Of a stretch of 64,000 nucleotides of DNA, positions 50,801-62,886 are shown piece after piece. The stretch is taken from contig OY720100.1 in the NCBI GenBank assembly GCA_963082875.1, positions 1,984,001-2,048,000 of the forward strand, given 5' to 3'. The notes under the pieces are model-generated. The model saw only the letters and a list, made by a program, of their open reading frames with translations. It did no database searches and was not told the origin of the DNA. The stretch is from Corella eumyota (lineage: Eukaryota > Chordata > Ascidiacea > Phlebobranchia > Corellidae). The number at the start of each line of letters is the position of its first letter. The first letter of the stretch is position 1. The translations under genes were made by a program, and so were the position numbers.

Positions 50801-53449
50801 GGCACGTCACAACTGCACATCCTTATCAAGAAAACTGTAAAACCTATTACTTTAAGGTGAAAAAAAATCAATGAAATGGACAATTGCAAATTTTGCCAAA
50901 GATTTTTAACCATTTTAATAAACCTACTTGTTTATTTTTAGGTGGTTGGAGATTTAGTTGAGCAATATTGTGATTGTGTTATTAACTTCGATTTATGTTT
51001 ATTCTCAAAAACTGCAACAACATTCATCATGCCAACATCAAAACATACCGACCTTAAAACAAAGTTTGTACAAAAATCCTAAATTAAGTGTTTCTTTTTT
51101 ATAACTCAAACAAATGTTATTCCTTTAAAAGTTTATGAATTAAACATAAAAGTATCACAGAAATGATACAAAAATATAATTTAATCTTATATATTACTAA
51201 ATAAAATCTAATTAAAGCATTCCTGATTAGTAAAATCTAAACCATTAAAGCATTCCTGATTAGTTTTTAATTAATTTAAAATATTAAGATTACAAAACCG
51301 AATGTTACCAGGATGTCGTCATCAATTTATGAAACGATGTGAAGATAAAATTGAGGATATTTATTCAGACAAAGGGGTCTTTTCTGACGTAATATTAACA
51401 ACAAACTTTATTTAAAATAATATTATGTCATTCTTTATTTATCTTTTAAAATATTTTATTTTATTTTTAGATGGCAAAAAGAATAAACAACGTCTCCTTT
51501 TTGTCTGAAAATGTGAAACTAATCTCAGAGAGATTATTACGAGCACTAAATGTCGCTTTAAACACCTCAGAAAACCACTCAACCCTGCCTTCTTACTCAA
51601 CTGACAACATTTGCGAAGATGTTTTCGTTTCAAGACCCGCAGTAAGTAAACCAAGATGTTATTATTTATACTTCATATCACCAAAACCAAGTGTTATATA
51701 TACAACAATTTTTTTTAATGTACAAAAAGGCCTTAAAGTTGAGTCGTCTTGAATCCACTTCATAACCAAGATGTTAATAATTTTTAACCTTAATACTTAC
51801 AAAACCAAGTGTTTATCTTTAGTGGACTTTTATTTATTTATAAAGTGTACAAAAGAGCTTTTGTTCGAGTCGCACTGAATCCATAACTTTTAATTCTAGG
51901 ATTAACAAATAGCCCTTTTAAGTTCTCATCTAACATTTGTTTCTGAAAATGTAAAAACTCTTATAAATCTTTAATAATTTAGACTTCGACTGAATCACTC
52001 GCCAGCGATGAAAGTCAAGCCACAGTGGTCGCCAACCCGGCCTCATCACGTAACAGTGTATCAACTCTGACGTCACAATCATCTACGGTCGATGTCACCG
52101 AGCGACATTCGTACGAGAACGTTTCGATCGTGATAAGAAACCCGAACGATGACGTCACACAAACATCACGACACGACTACGAAAACGTCATAATCAAAGA
52201 TCAAAATAACAACAGTGACGACACAAATACGCCACCACGTGACGATAACGTCATTTATATTAAACGTGACGTCACCCGAAAACGAAGCAACACGGCTCCT
52301 ATCCTGTCGTCCGGTACTTCCCTCATGTTAAAACCTGATCACGTGATCACTTACTCGGATGACGAAGTAACACGTCAGAGAAGTTCCACTGTAGGGAATT
52401 TCCCGATCGCGGATCTCAGCATAAGAGATATAACATTGAAACAAGAAATGGTAAATTTAAAAAAAAATTTAAAAATAAACAAAAACAATCCCAAAACAAA
52501 TCGAAATCAATAAAAAATCCTAATTAGTTAAAAAATTAATTAATAAAAACTGAAGTCCTAATTTTTTTTAGGCCAAAATTAAACAAACAACTCAAGATTG
52601 TGTCATCTATCTATCCCGGATGTTGTCGTTCCGTTTTTACTCCTACATCCGGGACACCCAGATTCAAATCATCCACAATCCGAAGCTGCCTCTTGAAATT
52701 ACTCAAACGAGTCAGTCACGTGATATCGAGGCGTGTAAAAACCACTGTGAACCACTGACGTCATTAATTCAAAAAACGCTGGCAACTTTTGAAAAGTTTT
52801 TGTATTTTGGAACGTTACGTCATTCTTACATTGCATTGTGGGAGTTATTAGTCAAAGTAAAAACAGCTTTCTTACCAAAATTAATACAAAAATTCAAAAA
52901 TTTTAATGATTTTAAAATATGACGTAATTACCAAAACTAGTTTAACAAAAAACCTATTTTTCAGGAACTCAAATCCCAAGTTAAATTCCTCAAAAATCAA
53001 GAAAAATTCTCTAAACCAAACGCCTTTGTTCTTTTAATGACCTTTCGTATGACCTTGGGTATCATGACGTCTAATGACGTCATTAAAGCCGATGACGTAG
53101 ACGAAGATGACCTTCAAGTGACTTTAAACTTACTTGAACTCTACGTAACCCCAACAAAGAAGCTAATTAACTTGCACAACAAAATCGTAGAACAAGTAAG
53201 ATATAAACCTTATTTCTTACGTCATGTGTTGTATGACGTCATGATTTCTGACGTGATAACTTTAAGATCATATAAGTTAAATTTTATTTTCTTAATGTAC
53301 AGAATACGACCTTGAGTCTAAGTAGAAATGGAGCAAAGACCACGAGTTTGATCAGAAGATCGATGAAACAAAAATCTTTCACGGGAAAAGAACTCCACGA
53401 GAAAGCTGTCAAGTTGCTGGGAGGTGAAAACCGATCGAACGGTGATTAA
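44814..53449 (+). CDS. Large helical protein with a MUN (Munc13-homology)-like C-terminal half, no C2 domain
   Basis: Twenty-two exons join in one frame to about 1,261 aa, ATG 44814 to TAA 53449. Exons include 45217-45452, 46003-46228, 46563-46823, 47273-47447, 49040-49238, 49990-50209, 50319-50464, 51289-51388, 51983-52450, 52572-52856 and 52965-53195. The C-terminal half follows the Munc13 MHD2 pattern: CEPLTSLIQKTLATFEKFLY, IALWELLVKELKSQV, AFVLLMTF and LQVTLNLLELYVTPTKKLI. Upstream stretches (LAHRLLAEFALRYRI, EFMGLSWRRTYHRMTSHW) could be the N-terminal MUN part and MHD1. MUN domains drive SNARE assembly in exocytosis; that function is inferred. No C2 domain is visible, unlike Munc13-4 or BAP3. 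Exon 19 is a low-complexity Ser/Thr/Asp linker of 156 codons. The exon 17 acceptor (51288) was chosen because it alone keeps frame. Confidence 0.6.
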
Positions 53450-53580
53450 AATAAATTTATTTCAAATAGTTGTTTTTATAATTTAGCTTTAATTGGTATA
53501 ACAAAAGTCATATTCACATACAAAAGTTAAAACATCACAGATTTTGTAATATTGTCGTTAAAAGCTTTAATTTAAAAAAA

Positions 53581-54585
53581 ATGCCAAACTATCACGAATT
53601 AATAAAAAATCCTCCACGAAATTTCTTAACGTTTTTAGTCAAATTAGAAGCGTTTGAATACTGCACTGAATTACTAAGAAGCAAACAAATCCATTTTCTG
53701 TTCATTCAAAATTTAAACTTTGACAAAATGCCAAGTTTAGAAGATTACTTGGATCCTTCCCAGGAATCAAGCTTAGGTAAAAAATGTTTAAAAATATAAA
53801 TTTAAAATTAAAATATTAGATTTTTAATAATTATAATATAAAATTAAAGAAGCTTTTCACATCTAAGCTTAAAAAAATTTTTTTTTTTTAAATAGAAAGT
53901 TCGTGGCAGTCACGTGATGAAAGTAGCAACCAGTCGAGTGACGGGTTTTCGAGTTTCCCTGAAACTGATTCCGATGGAGGGCGCTCGTCGGAGGTTTCAA
54001 ATCAGTTTATGGCTGATATCAATCATTATTACCGCTTTGGTGTTCAATCAAACGACTTAGCAGTAAGCAAAATTTTATATAAAAAAAATATAATTGGTCG
54101 ATTTTAAACGTTCACATTGTGGTTAAGAAGTATAATGCACTGGTAAAGGCAAGTTAAGTCTATGGCAAGATAAAAAATTAGACGCTATCTCTAAGCTGTA
54201 AGCACGACTTTACACATCAAGAAAAAAATTGTGTATATTTGTATATATATGTATCCTCGATGTGGGAAGGTCGACTAGACTTTAACATAAAGTAACATAA
54301 GTTACCCTGACTCAGTCTCGAGTTGCCTTTGTCAATTTGGGATATTATAGATTATAGCTTGTTAAAACTGCAAAAAGTAAAAGTAAAAAATGCACAAAAT
54401 TCTATCAAATTAAATTTAATCTTGATATTTTGCAGCTCTATAAAACAATGGACAACTTACAAAGCGATGTTGATCAAAATTTAAAAGATATTTTAGAAAC
54501 ACGAAAACGAGTTGACCCGATTGCGTTAAAGTTTATTAAAAACAAAACACCAAGTTGGTTTCATATATTTCCTTGTTTAGGATAA
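53581..54585 (+). CDS. Small three-exon gene, function unknown
   Basis: Exons 53581-53776, 53896-54062 and 54436-54585 join in frame (196+167+150 nt) to 170 aa. The N-terminus (MPNYHELIKNPPRNFLTFLV) is a possible helical part, the middle is Ser/Asp-rich (SSNQSSDGFSSFPETDSDGG), then comes a helical stretch (LYKTMDNLQSDVDQNLKDIL) and the C-terminus TPSWFHIFPCLG. No signal peptide or membrane segment, and I do not recognise the family. It starts only 131 bp after the stop of the MUN-like gene on the same strand, so it could be a separate short-spaced gene, a second cistron of a dicistronic transcript (Ciona uses spliced leaders), or 3' exons of an alternative transcript of its neighbour. Confidence 0.5.
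54230..54362 (-). repeat. tRNA-derived SINE, copy 4, tail part only
   Basis: Matches the tail half of the SINE (GTATCCTCGATGTGGGAAGG, CAGTCTCGAGTTGCC, GGGATATTATAGATTATA) without the tRNA-like head. It lies in the last intron of the small gene. Confidence 0.75.
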
Positions 54586-56468
54586 TTCGGGTCGGGTATT
54601 AGGATTAACTGAACAACTAGTTAGTTTATTCATAATTTATGATGTAAAGTTATCAATTTTGTATTTTGTTTTTATTTAGAGACAGTTTAAATTGGTTTAA
54701 AATTAAATATTTAAATAATTTTTAAATTCTCCAAGGTGTGGTTATTATTAGAGGTAATACGGTAACAATGTATTTTTTCTTGTTTTTTGCGTTTTTTTTT
54801 TAAATTGAAATATTGTTGTTTTGTAAATTTTAATTGATCTATTTTTTTGCATAAATTTTTTTGTTAATTTGTTTTAGTCTTTCATATTTGTACAAAATCA
54901 TAATTTATTTTCGTTAAAGTGTTATTTGTACTTTGTTTACCTTTAGTTTAAATCCAAATTTATAAATTTTTGTAAAAAAATTAGAAACTAAAAAGCATAA
55001 AATTATTTTTTAGTGTTATATTTATGTTTTTTTCTTGATAAAAAAAAGTTTGTTGCCATTATTTGTAATTTTTTTAAATTGTATGTTTGTTGTATTTTGT
55101 AGATAATAAATTTTGTACATAACTTGCATATATCTTTTTTTAGTGCATACATATAGAACATGCTGGTAAACACTCAAAACATATCTGCTGTTTAATAAGG
55201 GGGAACTGTAGTAATTTATAATGACACATACCAATATGACAGTTGTTTAAATAAATATCAATTGCATGCAATTGTCTGGGACAGGAAAACGCAATTGTTT
55301 TAGTAATTAACTCTAGTAAAGCACCAACTAGAAAATATTACATATTTTTAAGCATTAAATGAGGTAGCATTGTAAATATCAGTGCGGTTTATGAAGATAT
55401 GCAGTTCAAAATGCATACAATATAGGACTTCCTGCGTATAAAGTCTAATGCAATTGTATAGCAATCTATGCTGTTTTTAATTAAGTCATCAGCGCGTACA
55501 CAGAATAATAAATGGTAGATATTGTTACTATCTTAACTTGGTTGGTTATTGACCCAATTTAATATAAGATGCACTAAATCATATATAAGAGATAGTATAG
55601 ATCGGGTGATAACCTTTATTTACATTTGTCATTAACAACACCGGAACATTCGACATTAGACAGAATTAGGCTTAAGGCAATATGTATAGTAAATAAAGCG
55701 GTTTAACACAGCGTAAGCGGAATTTAATTATATGGGTACTGCTAGTTATAATTTATCATTAAACGGCAAATGGTTTAATGCTTCTGTGGTTAGGGTTATA
55801 TTAAAATAAGTAAATATCAAATAAAAATCGTTTGAAAATTAAATTTTAACGTTTTAAATGACATTGTATTCATATTAGAGTAAGCCTAAATAAAAACCTT
55901 AATGTATTAACATTAGAAACGAAGGGTTTTATAATAGTTGGTTTGGTTTAGACTTATAGAAAATTGTTTTATTGCAATCGTATTTAAAATTTCATTTATT
56001 TAAAATATTTTGAGCGATAAACGAAGTGATTCGAAAGCGTGAGAACGCATCAATATTTAACACAACACCATTTAGTTTTATCGCTACTTGTTTCCGTACC
56101 GTCGTAAAATTTAATAGTTAACTACGCAGCCTAGAAATTGTAATGTTTTAAGAGTGTAGTTTGTTTTAAATTTAGGACTATGACAAAAGATTGTAAAGGC
56201 AGTAAAGTTAATGTTGATTTTATTGTAGGAAAATTTGTTATAAAATACTTAATATTTTATACAACATAGTCTACTGAACTTTGTTAATGTTTAATCTAAA
56301 GCTTATGTTTGTAAAAGATGAAAGAGTGATTATAGCAAGAATAAAAACTTTAAAAATTTGATGTTTTAAAACAAGAGTTATTTTAAGATAAAAAAAAGTT
56401 TGCAGTACAAATTAAAATGTAATTAGCATTAAATTTTTATTTTATTAATATTTTTACTGATTTAGATA
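54586..56468. other. Intergenic region without a recognisable gene
   Basis: AT-rich, with many stops in all frames. The minus-strand frame 55022-55234 is low-complexity and unsupported. Presumably holds the 3' UTR of the preceding gene and the sulfotransferase promoter; nothing specific seen. Confidence 0.5.
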
Positions 56469-59209
56469 ATGAAGTTAAGAAAATACTTGAAAATTCGAAG
56501 ATTTTTGTTTTTATTTTTCTGTTTTTTAATATATTTTGTTTTTAAAAATAACATTTTGGAATCCGAGAGAATTGTTAAATTAAGAAAACTAAAAACAGAA
56601 GACAACAAAATTAACTTTAATACAATTTTTAAAGGTATGCTTGGTTTATATAAGTAAATGTTAATTAAATAAAATTGAATTATAAATTAATTTTTTTTTT
56701 ACGAATTTACGCTACCGGTTCTGTATAAAAATTTAAGAAACTTTACTAAACTAAGTCAACTTTTTATTCTCTTTTATTTTTACAGTACCGACAAGTAACG
56801 TTACAACAAAAGAACTAGCTTCAAAATCTTTGTTTTCAAATTTTAACCAAAATCTGGTGATTTATAACCGCTTGCCAAAATGTGCAAGTACTACGATGCG
56901 AAGGGTTGTTGACGGTTTAAAAAATAAAAACCAATTTTATTTACAAATTGAAAGTTGGCCAAAAATTAAAGAAGTTTTAAATAAAGATGAAGAGGCAAGT
57001 AGATTTAAGTATTAAACTCTCTTTATATTTAAAATCCAAGTCAAAGGCAAACACATATTTAAGGCTAAATTTCACAATCGTTCTGCTTAAGTTAAAATCT
57101 TCAAAATAGAAATTATTTATTTGTTTTATAGCAAATGATTTTAAGTAAAAGAAAATATATATTTAATTTAAATTCACACCTTTACAAACAAATGTACGTA
57201 AGCAAGTATAGTATCAAAGTATAAATAAATTTCACTAAACTTAAACTTTTTATTTAGAAAACCCTCGTACAAAAGTGGAACGAATTATCTTTAAAAATTC
57301 CAACTGTTGTGATCAGACATTTACGTTTTACCGACTTTAAAAAGTTTGTAAATTTACGATCTGTAAATAACTTACAAATAATTAACTACCGAAATTAACA
57401 ATATTAAACTCTTTGTATCGACAAACCGAAAGATTCAACACAAATCATATCTGGTTTGCTGTAGGGTCAGATACAAATGTTAACATTTAATTAATCTTCT
57501 TTTAATAATATTATTCTTTAACTTCTTATTTTTTTTTGTACATATCTTTATCCTCGGTGTGGGAAGGTTGAATGCGCGACCTAAACATAGAGTAACGTAA
57601 GTTACTCCGACCAAGTCTCGAGTTGCCTTTGGCAGTTTGGGATATTATATAGATTGTAATTGCCCGGTAATTATGCTGCTGATTAAGTGCTGGTTCAGCA
57701 GAAGTTCATAATGTTTATAACGCCTTACTCAAGGGCGCTATAGCATGAGAGCAGTGGGGATTGAACCCACGACCTCATGTGTGGTGTAGCAAGTTTTCTT
57801 ACCACTACACCAAGCTGGCCTTTTCAATATTAAATAAACATTTAAAACCAAAAAAAGCAATTTATTTGTTATTAATAAACTAGCTAAAAAAAGTCATTTT
57901 TAGAAACGGGTATTCTAAACCAATTTACGTTAACGTGGTGCGCCATCCCGCGGATCAATTTATTTCCAATTACTATTTTTCTCGCTTCGGGTTTCAGGGT
58001 TGGGGAAAAAAGAAAATTAAAACTTGGTTAGGGTACAAAACAGAAGAAGATCGAAATATGGTAAAAACTTATTTTTGATTTAATAAAAACGTTTAAATAA
58101 AAGTCTATATTTTTTTACAGTAGATAAGTTAACAAAAACACAAACAAAAAAACGTTAATCTCATAAAGTTTAAATTTTATCTAAATTTTAACTAAAATAT
58201 TTGACCCTAATAGTGAGACATTAGTGCGGCTTGAACCCTAAACCTTTAGGTCCATAATCCAATACAATCACCAATACACTATATTATTAAATTAACATAT
58301 TTTTACGATTTTGTTTTTAGAGTATAGACGAATGCATAAACTTGAATGCTGAAAAATGTGTCAGAGATAATAAGATCAAGTTAATCCAATTCTTTTGTGG
58401 TCACCATCCTAATTGCAGGTAATATTATCAAATTTAAGTATTTAGAACAACTTGAAAAAAAGTTTTATGCTGATGATGTTATTTCCTTTTTAACACAAAC
58501 AAAAAAAATTAAATTTAAATATATGAAAATGGAAAATTGTGTTTTGTTAAATAAATTTTTTTTTATTTATAAAAACTTTTACATTGACTTGCCCTTAAAA
58601 TTCGTATTTTAAAAAAACATCAATTTTTATTTAAAAAAAAATTACAAATTACTTAACTGAAAAAGCTAATTTGTAATTTTTTAGTCGTTCAACCGAGTGG
58701 AGTTTGCAAAAAGCGAAACAAAATTTAATTGAAAATTATAAAGTTGTCGGAATTGCTGAAAATTTAAACGAAACTTTGCAACTTTTTGAAGCAGTTTTAC
58801 CGAGGTTTAAATCATATTTTTAAATATTTACAAATGTGCTAAAACAACTTCCTTGTAAGCAAAGATATCTTTTGTTTTTTTGTAAAACTTTTTCAAACCA
58901 AGCAGCAAATACTTAACTAAACATAGGTATAAAGTAAAACTCGTATTTTTAGATATTTTCTTGGAATGTCAACTGCGTACACAACAATGAAAAGTAAGTT
59001 TTAACAAAATTCCAAAATAAAACGAAATGACAAAATTTTTGTTTACAGAAGAAGGGAAATTACCCAACACGAGAACAGCTAATAAAGTTGAGCCAAGCGA
59101 GAAAACAAAATTAAAACTTATATTCGCACTTGACCTAGAAATTAAATTTTATGAATTTATTAAAAAACGATTTGAACAACAGCTAGAATTCCACCACATT
59201 GTGACGTAA
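56469..59209 (+). CDS. UST: Uronyl 2-O-sulfotransferase (UST-like), type II Golgi enzyme
   Basis: Transfers sulfate from PAPS to the 2-O position of uronic acid in chondroitin/dermatan sulfate; acts in the Golgi. Eight exons in frame, 345 aa: 56469-56634, 56786-56994, 57258-57343, 57904-58060, 58321-58418, 58685-58804, 58953-58993, 59049-59209. A short basic cytosolic tail precedes the signal anchor (FLFLFFCFLIYFVF). The 5'-phosphosulfate site reads VIYNRLPKCASTT and the 3'-phosphate site YVNVVRHPADQFISNYYFSRFG; SIDECI, FFCGHHPNC and VVGIAENLNETLQLFEAVLP follow the UST order. The vertebrate enzyme has FSRFGGDQPVYINIIRDP and YFCGQHPRC at these places. HS2ST is the alternative, but the Cys after PK and the FCGxHPxC block favour UST. 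Exon 2 must end before GCAAGT at 56995 to keep frame, so intron 2 is GC-AG. Confidence 0.88.
57529..57822 (-). repeat. tRNA-derived SINE, copy 5, near full length
   Basis: In intron 3 of the sulfotransferase gene. T-rich end TTTTTTTTGTACATATCTTT, then AAGTCTCGAGTTGCC, TAATTATGCTGCTGATTAAG, GATTGAACCC (B box) and CACTACACCA. About 290 bp. Confidence 0.88.
58197..58287 (-). repeat. tRNA-derived repeat (second SINE family)
   Basis: Read on the minus strand it gives TAGTGTATTGGTGATTGTAT (A-box-like), GGACCTAAAGGTT and GGGTTCAAGCC (B box), a tRNA-like head related to the repeats at 14335 and 63718. Lies in intron 4 of the sulfotransferase gene. Confidence 0.5.
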
Positions 59210-59799
59210 CAACAGAAATCGTCACGTGTCATATTAGTGGAAGACGCAAAGACGACAACCACGTGATGCGGCAAAGAATATGACATCACGAAAAAGAGGA
59301 AGGCAACGCGTAATAACCTACGAATTATGACAAACAATAAAAGCGAAAAATAGCTGACAAAAAGTCATAAAACTTTTAAATTCTTAATAGAAAAAAGAAT
59401 TAAGCAAATTGTATGATTTCACGGTAAAAGTATTTATAATAATATCACCACAAAAATGTCTGAAAATAAAAACAAAATTAGTTTTAGACTTGTTGATTGG
59501 GTTCTACTTAGTACCACACAAGACCACACAGGACCGCACTGCATGCCCACATAGGACCACACTGGCCATATAAGACAACACAGAACACATTGACTATTTT
59601 TACTGTCATTTGTTAAAAACCAAATACTGACAAAAGGACACTTTTTATTGATCCCGGCCCGGCCTAACTCCCTTTTAAAAAATGGCTCCAGTTGAACTTA
59701 ATACAAAAAACTTAATACAAAAGTGGTCCGGTGTGGTCCAGTGTAGTCCGGTGTGGTCCTGTGTGGTCCTGTGTGGTAATTTGTAAGAAAGTTGTTGAT
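59210..59799. other. Intergenic region between convergent genes
   Basis: Lies between the stop of the sulfotransferase gene and the stop of the collagen-pentraxin gene. Holds an AATAAA at about 59337 for the upstream gene and the foldback minisatellite at 59511-59778. No gene seen. Confidence 0.6.
59511..59778. repeat. Foldback minisatellite of GGACCACACT-like units
   Basis: The left arm (59511-59590) has repeats of the type ACCACACAAG / ACCACACAGG / ACCACACTGG. The right arm (59722-59778) has the reverse complement (GGTCCGGTGT, GGTCCAGTGT, GGTCCTGTGT, GGTCCTGTGT). About 130 bp of single-copy-looking sequence separates the arms. The unit is about 10 bp. Confidence 0.7.
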
Positions 59800-62133
59800 T
59801 TAAACACCACAGGGTTTCCGTAGAGCTGTTACCAGACCATTTAATTTGAGAGAACCAGGGTTGTGGAAGAGTATATAATCACTCGGGCAAATACAACTTC
59901 GCAAACCGTCAACTTCACTAGAGCTTAACACGCGAGAATAAACAAAAAAGTTTGAGATCTCGCCCCTGTTAAAATAGAAATACAAAAGTATTTGCCCGGT
60001 ACTCATACAGACTTTGTTTAGATTTAAAAAATAATTTGATTGCAAAAAACGCCATGTTTAACTTGACGTTGAAATTATTTGTTGTTCTAGTGCAGTTGTT
60101 TAGAATAATAATGGCAAATAAAGTTAACATTATAATTGCAAGATTATAATGGCAAGAAAATCAAACCAATCGTTTAGTTAAAAAAATAACCTTACATGTA
60201 GGAGAATCCTGGTGAAAACTTTAGTGTTTGACTAATTTTGGGGTAAAATTGCCCGTAAACAATCGTCCCTGAGCCTCTAACGAGGGTCCCGTCGTAAAAG
60301 TTTGTAAATGGATTAATGGCAGTCCCGTTAACATACAAGCCGGCGGATCGGGAAGCGGAATTAAACCAAACACAAATATTTTCCTGAAAAGAATAATTTA
60401 TTTAAAGAGATGGTTCGGTCGTAGAGTTTCTTTTGTAATTATGTTGGAATTTTTCCAACTTGCACGACGATGCCATTATTTTTAAAATTAGTCAAGCAGT
60501 TTTTGAGATATCGGAATTTGAAGGTAAATATTGTAAATAGGGAAAATCCCTACGCTCGCGAGTCACGTGACGCACGACGTCATCGTCGTAAGTTCATATG
60601 CTGGCATCAATAGGAAAATAACCTTATTTTGCCTTCTCCGAGTTGTTTATAATAATATTTTTCTATGCGACCGAACTATCTCTTTAAAAATATGTAACGC
60701 AAACTAGGCTACGTTAATAATACTCACGTTTTTGTTCACTGCAAATTCGGATTCAACGTTAAACATCACGTATTCATTAGCAATAATAAAACTTAATATT
60801 TGATTTTCCCCACCCTTTATATAGAGAGAATAAGCAGATGTGTAGGAATCGGTTTCGTAGTTGAAAATAGCACTAAAGTATCGATAAGATCGGTTAATGG
60901 TCATACAAAAAGTACCAGCTGCTAGATTAGCTATAATAGATGAATCGGAAATACGTTCTTCAATGTAATCGGTCAGCAGAGCGCGTGGAAATGTAAGTAA
61001 CGTCGTTTGGCAATCTAAAACAAGTTTGACATCAAATAAAAACAAATAAAAAAAAACATACTAGAAAGAATCAAAATCAATTTTACTTTTGTTGAAAGCG
61101 CAACAAAATTTACAATTTGTTTTAACCACATGGTAAGAGTAAATTAATTCGACTTTAAAACTAGAATAACTTCACTCACGAACAATTAAACGACGTTCTG
61201 TCGTAGTAGTAGTAGTAGGCCGAGTATTAACGTGATCATCTACAGTAAAAATATTAAGATTTTTTTGTACATATCTTTATCTTCGATGTGCAAAAGTCGC
61301 GCGACCTGAACATAGAGTAACATCAGTTACTCCAATCCAGTCTTAAGTTGCCTGTGGCAGTTTGGAATATTATAGATTATAATTGCCCAATAATGATGCT
61401 GCTGATTAAGTGCTGGCTCAACAGGTTATACCGTTTCAAGCGCCTTACTTAAGGGCGCTACAGCATGAGAACGGTGGGGATTGAACCCACGACATCATGT
61501 GTGGTGTAGCAAGTGTTCCTACCACTACACCACGCTGCCGGTAAAAAAAGATAAAAGCATTACAAACATTTATGGTACAAATGAAGGTAAGTTTATTGTG
61601 TTAAACTTATGCTATACTTACCAACCACATGGACAGCACTTCTTTCTAAATCTGTAAAATAAAGATTAAAAATAAGTGAAATTAATTGATTTAATGTTAA
61701 TTGTAAACGTACCGTTTATGCGACGGGTTAACAATTCTACTTGTGTCGCCAATCTTGCTAAATCACTAGTGACGGCAGCATTTACTCCTCCAACTTCACC
61801 CTGGTCTCCTTTCGGTCCCGGAAAACCGATCCCATTTATACCAGGATAACCCCTTTGTCCTGGAGCTCCGCGTAACCCCTTTGCACCATTGAACCCGGAA
61901 AAACCCGCGTTTCCGGTCTCCCCCGTCCGCCCCCGTTCTCCTTTGTTCCCTTTACACTGACAAACTCCAAAGATTTCTGAAGAAGAAGACCCCACAAGTG
62001 GATTTTGGTTTCCCGGTAGTCTTGTCGGTCCCATGGGTCCGTTGTTTGGGCCACAAACTAAACGAACTCGTCTCTGAATGCCGGAGACTGTCAGTGACGT
62101 CACTAATAAAAACGCGACAATAAACTTCATCAT
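59800..62133 (-). CDS. Secreted collagen-pentraxin protein
   Basis: Six exons: 62133-61713, 61651-61622, 61239-61180, 61014-60728, 60383-60196, 59965-59800. Exon 1 encodes signal peptide MMKFIVAFLLVTSLTVSG, a Cys-containing leader and about 18 Gly-X-Y triplets (GNKGERGRTGETGNAG ... GFPGPKGDQGEVGG) followed by a short heptad-like stretch (LARLATQVELL). Exons 2-3 form a Thr-rich linker (TRPTTTTTTERR). Exons 4-6 follow the pentraxin/LamG-like fold: LLTFPRALLTDYI, RSYRYFSAIFNYETDSY, VNKNENICVWFNSASRSAGLYVNG, GQFYPK, GEISNFFVYSRVLSSSEVDGL and a C-terminal SLKLNGLVTALRKPC. Pentraxins bind microbial or damaged surfaces, some with calcium; the calcium ligands are not obvious here. A collagen stalk joined to a pentraxin head is not the classic short- or long-pentraxin layout. 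Start is at the first of two Met codons. Confidence 0.78.
61261..61541 (-). repeat. tRNA-derived SINE, copy 6, near full length
   Basis: In intron 2 of the collagen-pentraxin gene. T-rich end then CATATCTTTATCTTCGATGT, CCAGTCTTAAGTTGCC, GATTGAACCC and CACTACACCACGCTGCC. About 280 bp. Confidence 0.87.
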
Positions 62134-62886
62134 TTCTTCAAATTAAATCCCTTTTTTCTATTCTATTTTGCAACAAACAATTTTAGCTAAAAATGAATTA
62201 AAATTTAAAACAATTATAAAGCTTAAATATTTTCAGATAGCCTATCAACTTTTGAAACTACACAAACTACTGATTACACAAAAAATTGCTTTAGGCAATG
62301 TATTCAATCCAAACATTTTTTTAAATGTAAATAACAAGTTTTTTTAAATTAAAATTTAAGTTTTTCAAATTTGTAATAACAACGATCAGCACAAAACTAT
62401 AAGTATCCCGAATTGTGACGCAACAAGCAACGTAACAGGTTTATAACAAGCCCCTGTAACGAAATAACACTAAGAATATACATAAGAAAGAGGGCCACCA
62501 CGTGACAACCCACAAACTATGACGACACAAACGACACAATTATAGCTGTTAAAAAAGGTCACGTGATTTATCAATTTCTGATATCAATAAAAAAGTACGA
62601 ACATGTAATCAAAAAATAACATATTAACATTTTTTACTTTTTAAATAATTATTTTATATTTTGTTTAGCTTGACATTTTAAATAACCACATACAAAAAAG
62701 CTTAAAACCATGAACTTTAGATTAACTTAAACTGAAACACATATTTTCGAGCAGAAATGTACATAGGCTACAACAAAAAAGCAAAGCACATTTTAAAATA
62801 CATATTTTATTTGACAAATTTTTTTCTTTTTATTGTCGCACAATTGTTTTTATTTTGAACCTCCAATATCAATGAAAAAAAGAAAT
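62134..62886. other. Spacer between the two collagen/pentraxin-family genes
   Basis: Should contain the promoter of the gene at 59800-62133. CACGTGA and GACGCAAC/GACGACAC words occur at 62410-62575. No gene or repeat recognised. Confidence 0.45.

Noticed and set aside
55022-55234. Minus-strand 70 aa frame
   Set aside because: Low-complexity Tyr/Ile/Lys-rich translation of AT-rich DNA with no splice or family support.
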